Of a stretch of 23,660 nt of DNA, positions 1 to 6,524 are shown piece after piece. Under the pieces are notes generated by a model, which was given only the letters and a program-made list of their open reading frames with translations, searched no databases and had not been told where the DNA came from. The stretch is from NCBI GenBank assembly GCA_050291935.1, contig JBNKKR010000051.1, positions 1-23,660 on the forward strand. Direction: 5' to 3'. Position numbers and translations under genes: made by a program. Source of the stretch: Desulfocapsa sp050291935 (GTDB lineage Bacteria > Desulfobacterota > Desulfobulbia > Desulfobulbales > Desulfocapsaceae). Every line of letters begins with the position of its first letter. The stretch's first letter is position 1.

Positions 1-650
1 GAATGCTGTATATTGCTAAGATTGAAAACATCAAATACCTTGAAAAGGGCAACATCATTTATCGTGAACACACTCACTTTTTTACCAGAGTAATGTATGG
101 CTTCAATGGGGGCTCTTAGTTGACTGTCTAGGGGGAGTTGTAAAAGGAGTAGTTCGGGGTACCCTACAATCCCTGCAAGGATATTGTTGAGGTCATGGGC
201 CACACCACTGGCCATAAGTCCTATGGCCTGCATCTTCTCAGCCCTTGCAAGTTTTCTTTCTAAAACGACCTCTTGGGTAACATCACGTTTCATGGCTATA
301 TAGTGATGTATTTTCCCTTGCGACCCTACCACCGGCGTAATTGTTGCTTCTTCTTGATATTCTTCTCCATTTTTTCGCTTGTTGGTGATAAGTCCTTTCC
401 ATGTTTCTGCTTTGAGTAGCTTGTCCCACATGGTTGTATAAAATTTGCTTTGATGTTTTCCACTTTGCAATATTCGAGGATTCTGGCCAATTGATTCTTT
501 AAAGGAGTAGCCTGTAATTCTGGAAAAGGCGGGGTTAACAAATTCGATTTTGGCATTCGCATCGGTAATGACAACGGAATCATGGGATTGGTTTATTGCT
601 GAGTAGAGCAACTGCTGTAACTGTTTTGATTCCCTGAGAGCTGTTTTCAT
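1..650 (-). CDS. PAS-domain sensor histidine kinase, partial (3' end outside window)
   Basis: The minus-strand frame is open from an ATG at 650 to the window edge (216 codons). Residues 10-125 form a PAS domain, with VVITDANAKIEFVNPAF near the start and the end motif KRDVTQE. A short coil then leads into a HisKA phosphoacceptor helix with AHDLNNILAG, in which H152 is the predicted autophosphorylation site. The ATPase domain would lie beyond position 1. No membrane segment precedes the PAS domain, so the visible part looks cytosolic. The sequence after IHYSGKK diverges from what I expect of this family, but it is the only open frame there. The start follows the stop of the ferritin-like gene by 3 bp, in the same reading frame, with no good ribosome binding site, so translational coupling is likely. 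The ligand and the partner regulator are unknown. Confidence 0.85.
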   Translation of the reverse strand, partial: MKTALRESKQLQQLLYSAINQSHDSVVITDANAKIEFVNPAFSRITGYSFKESIGQNPRILQSGKHQSKFYTTMWDKLLKAETWKGLITNKRKNGEEYQEEATITPVVGSQGKIHHYIAMKRDVTQEVVLERKLARAEKMQAIGLMASGVAHDLNNILAGIVGYPELLLLQLPLDSQLRAPIEAIHYSGKKVSVFTINDVALFKVFDVFNLSNIQH

Positions 651-653
651 CTT

Positions 654-1196
654 TTAAACGAGTTTTTCAAGAAGTTTGGTAAATATTTGGCTGTGGGCTT
701 TCTCGGAGTACATTATGTTTTCAATGTCCTTTTTTGATCTGTCATCAAGGTCAAGTTCAAGAATCTGCTGGTAAAGGGTAATGGCAGCTGTTTCAGTACT
801 AATATCTTTTTTTATCATTTGAGCGGGAGTCTCAGCAGTTTGTGGTGGCCATACGGCTACCGTTGGTTGAGCGTTATTGCGAATGAGAATACCAGTCAAG
901 ATGATGGAGTGGTCGACTTCCTGTTTGATAACATTTTGTATTTCTGTGATTATGAGGGGATTTGGCTGACCGTTGTGCGCATTCAGCTTGCCGGCATGAT
1001 TTCCGTACTGCACGATCGCACCGAATTCATGTTGTAACGCAAGATTGAGTAACTCAATTTTAGGATCGGTAAATATTTTTTCTTCTACCTCCGGTTGCCT
1101 TTCTGTATTGCACCCGAACAATTGAATCGTCATGGGTAAGGTGCAGAGGTAACTGCTAATGGTTAAAAAGGTGCGCCTATTGAGTTGTGGCAGCAT
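654..1196 (-). CDS. Ferritin-like diiron protein, probable Tat-exported lipoprotein
   Basis: This 180-residue protein begins with a twin-arginine-like signal (NRRTFLT, R7-R8), a hydrophobic stretch, and a lipobox-like LFGC with C29 as the likely lipidated cysteine. The mature part is a four-helix ferritin-like domain with a complete candidate diiron ligand set: E57 (HEFGAIVQYG), E93 and H96 (EVDH), E135 (STETAAITLY), and E165 and H168 (SEKAH). The predicted location is the periplasmic face of a membrane, which is unusual for this mostly cytosolic fold. A GGAGAG ribosome binding site sits just upstream of the ATG. The PAS kinase gene follows 3 bp after the stop. Iron handling, oxygen or peroxide reduction, or redox sensing are all possible; the sequence does not decide between them. 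Confidence 0.85.
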   Translation of the reverse strand: MLPQLNRRTFLTISSYLCTLPMTIQLFGCNTERQPEVEEKIFTDPKIELLNLALQHEFGAIVQYGNHAGKLNAHNGQPNPLIITEIQNVIKQEVDHSIILTGILIRNNAQPTVAVWPPQTAETPAQMIKKDISTETAAITLYQQILELDLDDRSKKDIENIMYSEKAHSQIFTKLLEKLV

Positions 1197-1411
1197 ATAA
1201 TCTCTCCGTCTTTATTGGCTTATTGGTATCAGAGTAGCTAAGAGTGATATCATTGTTGGTAAATAAGGTGGTATCTCCGGCACGGGATATATAGCAGTTT
1301 CCAAAAAAGAGTAGAGAGGTGTATGGAGATGAAATATCTTACACATTGTTTGTGAGAAATCCGAGCCAAACTGTTATGCAGAGTAATTTGGCAAATACCC
1401 GCGTTTTTTAT

Positions 1412-1433
1412 TGCATGAGAATTGCGTCATGCA
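1412..1433. repeat. Perfect 7-bp inverted repeat, candidate operator
   Basis: TGCATGA at 1412-1418 and TCATGCA at 1427-1433 are perfect reverse complements separated by 8 bp. On neither strand does a T-tract follow as an intrinsic terminator would require. It lies about 215 bp upstream of the ferritin-like gene start. A dyad of this size could bind a dimeric regulator, but no promoter was located nearby. Confidence 0.35.
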
Positions 1434-1679
1434 CACAATAGGCCAATATGGATTTTTTTAGGCAACTGTATGAAAGGATTGTAAAAATAAATAATAAACA
1501 CCCTGGGTGGTGAGGCAGCGGCGTGGGCAATAGAGGAAAAAGTGGTTCACCATTGCGAAAAGGGCAATGTAACGATGTGGTATTGTTTCGGTTGTCGGTT
1601 TTAGGGAAAAATTCTCGATTTGGGATATTTTACCACGACTGATTTTGCGGCTCAACACAGACAGGAAGCGGTTTGCTAA

Positions 1680-1766
1680 CTGTTGTCATCTCTTGCCCTT
1701 GTACAACAGGGGCACAGATCTCGAGTTGGATGAGAGTCACCAGTATTCAGTTACTGGTGACAACAG
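1680..1766 (-). other. Structured 3' flank of guaA with competing stem-loops
   Basis: A perfect 10-bp stem (GTCACCAGTA 1736-1745, TACTGGTGAC 1752-1761) closes a 6-nt loop. In addition, CTGTTGTCA at 1680-1688 is the exact reverse complement of TGACAACAG at 1758-1766. Its first seven bases can instead pair with ACAACAG at 1703-1709. A third hairpin, GCCCTTGT/ACAGGGGC with one wobble pair, lies at about 1695-1713. The 10-bp hairpin starts 33 bp past the guaA stop and has no U-tract, so it is not a canonical terminator, though it may protect or end the guaA transcript. Confidence 0.5.
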
Positions 1767-1793
1767 CCCGCTTTTGCCCTCAATACAGTTTTT

Positions 1794-3344
1794 TTATTCC
1801 CACTCAATGGTGGCGGGTGGTTTAGAGGAAATATCATAAACGACTCGATTGACACCCCGCACTTCGTTGATAATCCTATTTGAGATTGTACCTAAAAGCT
1901 CGTTGGGGAGTTTGGACCAATCTGCTGTCATGGCATCTTTGGAATCGACGGCGCGGATGGCAACGACATTCCCATAGGTGCGATTATCGCCCATAACACC
2001 AACTGTCTGGATGGGAAGAAGGACGGCGAACGATTGCCAAACCTTTCTGTACCAGCCGCTCTTTTTCATTTCTTCTAGGACGATGGCATCGGCAAGGCGC
2101 AAAATATTGAGGCGTTCTTCGTTTACTTCACCCATAATCCGGATGCCAAGGCCGGGGCCGGGGAAAGGCTGACGGTAGATGGCTTCTTCCGGAAGACCAA
2201 GCTCAAGGCCAAGGATTCGTACTTCGTCTTTAAAAAGCTCGCGTAACGGCTCGATAAGATCAAGTTTCATTACTTCTGGCAGGCCACCAACGTTGTGATG
2301 TGATTTTATGGGGGCCTCACCCATAAAAGAGACCGATTCGATAACATCGGGGTAGAGTGTCCCTTGCGCCAGGAAGTTGACTTCACCAAGTTTTGCAGCC
2401 TCTTCTTCAAATATTTTGATAAAACCAAGGCCAATACGTTTTCGTTTGAGTTCGGGGTCGAGGACATCCGCCAGTTCGCCAAGGAAAAACTGGGTGGCAT
2501 CGACATCTATAACGTTAAGGTGGGTTTTTTCACGGAAAAAGCGAAGGATAGATTCACTTTCACCAATACGCATAAGTCCGTTATTGACATAAATACAGGT
2601 AAGTTGATCGCCAATTGCTTTATGGACAAGGGCGGCTGTAACCGAGGAGTCAACACCGCCTGACAGAGCGCAGATAACTTTTGCGTTTCCAACTTTTTCA
2701 CGGATTCCTTTTACGGTGGATTCAATAAAAGAGGCCATGGTCCAGTTGGGCTTACAATGGCAGATGCCAAAGATAAAATTTCGTAAAATATCAGTACCGA
2801 TGAGGGTGTGAGCCACTTCTGGATGAAATTGTACCGCAACAAGGGGTTTTTTGGTATGTCGCATTGCCGCATACGGGGAATGTTCACTGGTTGCGGTGAC
2901 CTCAAAGTCTTCAGGCATAACTTCAATACGATCACCATGGCTCATCCACACCTGATGACTTGCGGTGTTTACTTCAAGGCCTGCAAACAAGCCCTCGGTA
3001 TATTGGACCTTCAGGTTTGCTTTGCCAAACTCGCGCATATCCGCATTTTCCACCCGTCCTCCCAACTGCTGCATCATAAGTTGGGCGCCATAACAGATAC
3101 CAAGGATTGGAATTCCCAGTTCAAAAAGAGTGGGATCCGAGTGTGGTGCGTCTGTGTCATACACTGAGCGTGGACCACCGGATAACACTATTCCGGTTGG
3201 ATTCATTTCCTTAATCTTCTTTAAAGGTAAAGAAAACGGATGGATTTCGCAGTACACCTTTTGCTCACGAATGCGACGGGCAATAAGCTGGGTGGTTTGG
3301 GAACCGAAATCAAGGATAAGAATTTTTTGATCATGAATATTCAT
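1794..3344 (-). CDS. guaA: GMP synthase (glutamine-hydrolysing)
   Basis: GuaA converts XMP to GMP using ATP and glutamine, the last step of guanine nucleotide synthesis in the cytosol. The 516-residue length is normal for the family. The N-terminal class I glutamine amidotransferase domain (about 6-195) has nucleophile C84 in GICYGAQLM and the H174/E176 pair in FHPE. The ATP pyrophosphatase domain carries the P-loop SGGVDSS at 228-234. The C-terminal dimerisation domain includes FPGPGLGIRIMGE and ends in the typical IEWE. It lies downstream of guaB on the same strand after an 87-bp gap that contains a terminator-like hairpin. The ribosome binding site is weak (GAGAT). No key residue is missing. 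Confidence 0.98.
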   Translation of the reverse strand: MNIHDQKILILDFGSQTTQLIARRIREQKVYCEIHPFSLPLKKIKEMNPTGIVLSGGPRSVYDTDAPHSDPTLFELGIPILGICYGAQLMMQQLGGRVENADMREFGKANLKVQYTEGLFAGLEVNTASHQVWMSHGDRIEVMPEDFEVTATSEHSPYAAMRHTKKPLVAVQFHPEVAHTLIGTDILRNFIFGICHCKPNWTMASFIESTVKGIREKVGNAKVICALSGGVDSSVTAALVHKAIGDQLTCIYVNNGLMRIGESESILRFFREKTHLNVIDVDATQFFLGELADVLDPELKRKRIGLGFIKIFEEEAAKLGEVNFLAQGTLYPDVIESVSFMGEAPIKSHHNVGGLPEVMKLDLIEPLRELFKDEVRILGLELGLPEEAIYRQPFPGPGLGIRIMGEVNEERLNILRLADAIVLEEMKKSGWYRKVWQSFAVLLPIQTVGVMGDNRTYGNVVAIRAVDSKDAMTADWSKLPNELLGTISNRIINEVRGVNRVVYDISSKPPATIEWE

Positions 3345-3382
3345 TAGAAAATCTCATATATGGAGTTGAAAGTGTTTGCCTG

Positions 3383-3409
3383 AAAAATGGGCACCCTGTT
3401 AAGGTGCCC
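3383..3409 (-). terminator. Intrinsic terminator between guaB and guaA
   Basis: On the minus strand a perfect 7-bp stem GGGCACC/GGTGCCC with a 7-nt loop is followed directly by ATTTTTC. It begins 22 bp after the guaB stop and ends before the guaA start. It would end or attenuate transcripts from the guaB promoter, so guaA may receive only read-through transcription or may have its own promoter. Confidence 0.75.
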
Positions 3410-3431
3410 TGTGTATTGTGCTTATCTGATG

Positions 3432-4895
3432 TTACGATGATCTGTAATTGGGTGCTTCCTTGGTTATGATCACATCATGGACATGGGATTCCCGAAGACC
3501 TGAAGCTGAAATTTTGACAAATTTTGCCTTCTCACGCAACTCTTCAATGGTTGCTGCACCGACATACCCCATTCCTGAGCGTAAACCGCCAAGGAGTTGA
3601 TAGATTACACTGGATAAGGGGCCACGATAGGGTACCTTCCCTTCAATGCCCTCGGGGACCAACTTTGACTGACTGGAGACTTCGGACTGAAAATAGCGAT
3701 CAGATGAACCTTCACGCATGGCCCCCAGAGATCCCATACCGCGATACCCTTTATAGCTTCGTCCCTGGTATAGAAATGTCTCCCCTGGGGTTTCGTCGGT
3801 GCCGGCAAAAAGTGAGCCGATCATAATGGAATGTGCTCCTGCACCAATGGCTTTGGCTAACTCACCCGAGTGTTGAATGCCTCCGTCGGAAATAATGGGA
3901 ATATCGTATTTTGCAGCAGCGGCAACCGAATTTTTAATGGCGCTCATCTGCGGGACACCAACGCCGGCTACAATTCTTGTGGTGCAGATGGAGCCTGGCC
4001 CAACACCCACTTTTACACAATCTACGCCCGCTTTGATTAAGGCTTCGGTCCCCTCGTAGGTGGCAACATTTCCTGCAATAATTTGCAGATCTGAAAACGT
4101 TGAGCGTAGATGCGCCACTGCGTCTAAGACACCTTTTGAGTGGCCATGGGCCGAATCAACAACAACGACATCGACCCCGGCATCAATGAGTTTTTGGGCA
4201 TTTTCCACAATATTTTTGCCAACACCCAGGGCTGCGCCAACCAATAAGCGGCCCATATTATCCTTTGCGGCAAGGGGGAATTTTTTGATTTTTTCAAGGT
4301 CCTTAATGGTAATAAGTCCGTTGAGATTCCCGTTGTCATCAACCACCAGCAGTTTTTCTATGCGGTGCTCGTGGAGTAACGCTTTTGAATGCTCAAGATC
4401 TATGCCCACCTTTGCGGTGACCAGATCTTTACTGGTCATTACATCTCCCACCCGAAGATCAGAATCGGAAACAAAGCGTAAATCACGGTTGGTGACGATA
4501 CCCACAAGCTTGTCGTCACGCAGTACCGGAAGTCCCGAGATCTTGTATTTTGCCATGATTTTTTCCACATCGGCAACCGAATGGGTTTCCTCAACGGTGA
4601 TGGGGTCAACGATCATTCCTGATTCTGACTTTTTGACGCGTTCAACTTCTGTGGCTTGTTGCTCAATGGACATATTTTTATGGATAATACCGATGCCACC
4701 TTCCCTTGCAATGGTGATGGCGGTTCGATGTTCAGTGACTGAATCCATTGCAGCACTGATCAGCGGCGCATTTAAACGAAGCTTTTTGGTAAGCTTGGTG
4801 GCAAGAGAAACTTCACTGGGAACCACCTGGGAGGCTGCCGGGGTAAGAAGCAGATCGTCAAAGGTTAAAGCATTTTCAATGGTATCGGGTAGCAT
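3432..4895 (-). CDS. guaB: Inosine-5'-monophosphate dehydrogenase
   Basis: GuaB oxidises IMP to XMP with NAD+, the committed step to guanine nucleotides. The protein is 487 residues with the usual architecture: a TIM barrel interrupted by a CBS-domain pair at about 93-205. The catalytic loop GPGSICTTR places the nucleophile at C304, and the flap region contains YKGYRGMGSLGAM. I chose the ATG at 4895 because AGGAG lies 7 bp upstream and MLPDTIENALTFDDLLLTP is the family's usual N-terminus; an in-frame start at 4967 would add 24 atypical residues. A TTGACT/CATAAT promoter lies upstream, and guaA follows beyond a hairpin terminator. Confidence 0.98.
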   Translation of the reverse strand: MLPDTIENALTFDDLLLTPAASQVVPSEVSLATKLTKKLRLNAPLISAAMDSVTEHRTAITIAREGGIGIIHKNMSIEQQATEVERVKKSESGMIVDPITVEETHSVADVEKIMAKYKISGLPVLRDDKLVGIVTNRDLRFVSDSDLRVGDVMTSKDLVTAKVGIDLEHSKALLHEHRIEKLLVVDDNGNLNGLITIKDLEKIKKFPLAAKDNMGRLLVGAALGVGKNIVENAQKLIDAGVDVVVVDSAHGHSKGVLDAVAHLRSTFSDLQIIAGNVATYEGTEALIKAGVDCVKVGVGPGSICTTRIVAGVGVPQMSAIKNSVAAAAKYDIPIISDGGIQHSGELAKAIGAGAHSIMIGSLFAGTDETPGETFLYQGRSYKGYRGMGSLGAMREGSSDRYFQSEVSSQSKLVPEGIEGKVPYRGPLSSVIYQLLGGLRSGMGYVGAATIEELREKAKFVKISASGLRESHVHDVIITKEAPNYRSS

Positions 4896-4986
4896 GGGAA
4901 GACTCCTCTGTCGTAATGCGGAAAACAGGAACGAGAATTCGTGAGCCGCCATGAACAGGGAAGGCACTCAAGAATCGTATTGCTGC

Positions 4987-5014
4987 ATTATGTGTACTAT
5001 TATTTGCCAGTCAA
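4987..5014 (-). promoter_or_regulatory. Predicted sigma70-type promoter of guaB
   Basis: On the minus strand TTGACT (5009-5014) is followed after 16 bp by CATAAT (4987-4992), matching the consensus at 5/6 in both boxes. The predicted transcript would have a leader of roughly 85 nt before the guaB ATG at 4895. Confidence 0.6.
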
Positions 5015-5101
5015 GTGCGGATATGCCATAATAGGTCTTTTTGCACAAAACAATTCCACGTTATTTTAGCAGGTACAGGAAAAAGAACAAAAGGTTTTTG
5101 T

Positions 5102-5194
5102 ATGATTTTTAAAAGTTCTTCAAGGTGGTTTCTTAGCCTTACCGGTGTCAGTGTCATATTTTGTTTTTTTGTTCCTTTCCATCCAATGTTTTAG
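5102..5194 (+). CDS. Possible 30-residue hydrophobic small protein
   Basis: A short frame runs from ATG 5102 to TAG 5194 between the divergent guaB and yciO genes. The product begins with the basic, polar MIFKSSSRW and continues into a hydrophobic stretch (about FLSLTGVSVIFCFFVPF) that could span a membrane. An AAGG element lies about 9 bp upstream, and a weak TTTGCA-N16-TATTTT pair lies before it. No homologue is known to me, and a frame this short in AT-rich intergenic DNA can occur by chance. Confidence 0.22.
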   Translation: MIFKSSSRWFLSLTGVSVIFCFFVPFHPMF

Positions 5195-5210
5195 TAGTGT
5201 GGTAGGCTTT

Positions 5211-5239
5211 TTTACAGGAAAATTACTCTTATGTAACAT
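5211..5239 (+). promoter_or_regulatory. Predicted promoter of yciO
   Basis: TTTACA (5211-5216) and TAACAT (5234-5239) are separated by 17 bp, giving matches of 5/6 and 4/6. It lies about 50 bp upstream of the yciO ATG and just after the possible small ORF. Confidence 0.4.
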
Positions 5240-5289
5240 ATGTCATTGATGCTGGGAGCTGTGGAGCACCCAAAGGATGGAACGAACGA

Positions 5290-5901
5290 ATGCTATTGGA
5301 AATCAATCCCCATAATCCGCAACAACGACTTATCCAGCAGGTTGCTCAGCAATTAACGCGTGGCGCTGTGATTTGCTATCCGACAGATACCGGATATGGG
5401 ATTGGTTGTGATTTTTCCAATAAGCAGGCAATAAAAAAAATAAATCTGATTAAACAGAGGCCCAAGGGAAAGCCATTTTCTTTTATGTGTTGTGACTTAA
5501 AAGATATCAGCAGGTATGCCCATGTTTCAAATAGTGCTTACAGGCTGCTGAAAAAGAATTTACCCGGTCCGTACACCTTTGTGCTTCCTGGAACAAAGCT
5601 GGTCCCCAAAGCAATGGCCACTAAACAGAAAACAGTTGGTATAAGGGTGCCTGAGAATCCCATTGCCAGAATGCTTCTGGAAACATTGGGCAGCCCCCTG
5701 GTGAATACCTCTCTTCCAGTAGACGATGAAGGACCTGATATGGCGGATCCATATGATATTGATGTTCAGTTCGGAAATCAGGTTGATCTTGTGATCGATG
5801 GTGGAAATATATATCCCGACCCTTCAACGTTGATCGATCTTACTGGGGATATCCCGGAGATTTTACGAGTTGGGAAAGGGGACGTGACACCCTTTGTCTG
5901 A
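5290..5901 (+). CDS. yciO: YciO-type member of the Sua5/YciO/YrdC family
   Basis: The 203 residues cover the complete single YrdC-like domain. The start LLEINPHNPQQRLIQQ and the internal motifs GAVICYPTDTGYGIGCDFSN, PFSFMCCDL, LPGPYTFVLPG and GIRVPENPIA follow the YciO branch more closely than TsaC. The family binds ATP and RNA; TsaC/Sua5 makes threonylcarbamoyl-AMP for the t6A modification of tRNA, while the role of YciO itself is less settled. An AAAGGA element lies about 11-12 bp upstream of the ATG. The gene is divergent from guaB and convergent with ihfB. I see no strong terminator after the stop, only a short GCCG/CGGC dyad near 5922. Confidence 0.9.
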   Translation: MLLEINPHNPQQRLIQQVAQQLTRGAVICYPTDTGYGIGCDFSNKQAIKKINLIKQRPKGKPFSFMCCDLKDISRYAHVSNSAYRLLKKNLPGPYTFVLPGTKLVPKAMATKQKTVGIRVPENPIARMLLETLGSPLVNTSLPVDDEGPDMADPYDIDVQFGNQVDLVIDGGNIYPDPSTLIDLTGDIPEILRVGKGDVTPFV

Positions 5902-5977
5902 TAAGAAAAATGGAGTTGCAACGCCGAAACGGCTACGGGGATAGCACTGATTCGACGTTACAAATGCTTTTCTCTTT

Positions 5978-6256
5978 TTACCCGTGGATAAGCGCCTCTT
6001 TCAGGGATTTACTCATGGTAAAATGAATGGTCTTTCGTTCCGGAATGTCCATCATAATCCCGGTTTTGGGGTTTTTGGTGCTTCTGGCTTTTCGTTTCCG
6101 TACCGCAAAACTTCCAAAACCGCGAAGCTCAATACGCCGATCTTCCCTTAGGGCTTCCTCCATGGTGCTCAGCATAATATCGAGTGCTGTGCTAACATCT
6201 TGTTTTTGTAGAGAAAGGTCGCTGCTTACTTCGTTTACAAGTTCTTTTTTTAACAT
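5978..6256 (-). CDS. ihfB: Integration host factor, beta-like (HU/IHF family)
   Basis: This 92-residue protein is a full-length HU/IHF-fold DNA-bending protein. RRIELRGFGSFAVRKRKAR matches the IHF-beta signature around the start of the DNA-clamping arm, and NPKTG lies at the arm tip. The position just downstream of rpsA on the same strand repeats the rpsA-ihfB order of other proteobacteria and supports the beta assignment. I chose the ATG at 6256 because the family starts there (MLKKELVNEV); an upstream GTG at 6274 would add six residues and has no ribosome binding site. A separate promoter flanked by an inverted repeat lies upstream, so it need not rely on rpsA transcription. HU is the alternative call. 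Confidence 0.85.
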   Translation of the reverse strand: MLKKELVNEVSSDLSLQKQDVSTALDIMLSTMEEALREDRRIELRGFGSFAVRKRKARSTKNPKTGIMMDIPERKTIHFTMSKSLKEALIHG

Positions 6257-6334
6257 AATTCCAGCTTTTCGCACAAGGCATGAGTTGAGATTTGATAAGC
6301 AATAAAAAACGCTGCTTTTGTGGGCGTGAAACTG

Positions 6335-6407
6335 AAATCGGCATTAATACTTGTTAAATTATTATCTAGCGAAAGAAAATAACTTGTGAAAGTACTTATG
6401 CCGATTT
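6335..6407. repeat. 18-bp inverted repeat whose arms flank the ihfB promoter
   Basis: The arm at 6335-6352 and the reverse complement of the arm at 6390-6407 match at 16 of 18 positions, including ten consecutive bases (AAATCGGCAT). Centre-to-centre distance is 55 bp. The predicted -35 and -10 boxes lie in the 37-bp spacer, so one arm sits just upstream of the -35 and the other near the transcription start. This is the layout of a paired operator, although a long-range RNA stem is also possible. Confidence 0.6.
6361..6390 (-). promoter_or_regulatory. Predicted sigma70-type promoter of ihfB
   Basis: On the minus strand TTCACA (6385-6390) and GATAAT (6361-6366) are separated by 18 bp, each matching the consensus at 5/6. 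The predicted leader to the ihfB ATG is about 100 nt. The boxes lie between the two arms of the inverted repeat. Confidence 0.55.
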
Positions 6408-6427
6408 GTTATTCATCGCCAAGCTCT

Positions 6428-6453
6428 GGGAGGCTGCCTGAGGACAGCCTCCT
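6428..6453 (-). other. Strong stem-loop after rpsA
   Basis: GGAGGCTG (6429-6436) and CAGCCTCC (6445-6452) form a perfect 8-bp stem with an 8-nt loop, extendable by one G-T pair. Neither strand has a following U-tract. It lies about 70 bp after the rpsA stop, so it could be a transcript 3' end or stabilising structure. A second, A/T-only dyad (GTTTTTT/AAAAAAC, 6471-6487) lies between it and rpsA. Confidence 0.45.
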
Positions 6454-6524
6454 GTTACCTTATAAAGATCGTTTTTTTGTAAAAAACAAGAAAATAATTT
6501 CTAAGGTATCAAACAACGGATATT

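Larger units (their letters stand above)
1197..1793. other. 597-bp intergenic region without a convincing gene
   Basis: Short frames exist on both strands, but none has a plausible start plus a protein-like composition, and I see no tRNA or rRNA. The region carries several inverted repeats: 1412-1433, 1551-1569 (CATTGC/GCAATG with a 7-nt loop) and 1680-1766. The left end should hold the promoter of the ferritin-like gene and the right end is the 3' flank of guaA. I could not assign a convincing -35/-10 pair for the ferritin-like gene. Confidence 0.7.

Noticed and set aside
1..80. Possible frameshift in the kinase after the HisKA helix
   Set aside because: The protein diverges from what I expect after IHYSGKK, but both other frames hit stops at once, and the observed frame still gives a plausible NDVALFKV-type helix. 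Divergence is the simpler reading.
326..583. 85-codon minus-strand frame inside the kinase gene
   Set aside because: A shifted frame of the PAS domain; the PAS and HisKA motifs are in the other minus-strand frame, open from 650 to the window edge.
1278..1300. Sigma54-like GGCAC...GC motif upstream of the ferritin-like gene
   Set aside because: It is on the plus strand, facing away from the gene, and the GG-GC spacing is about three bases too long.
1645..1839. 64-codon plus-strand frame at the guaA 3' end
   Set aside because: It overlaps guaA antisense and runs through the palindromic region; no ribosome binding site or protein-like features.
4060..4944. 294-codon plus-strand frame opposite guaB
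   Set aside because: It lies wholly antisense to a confidently identified gene, its composition is serine/arginine-rich nonsense, and it has no domain or ribosome binding site.
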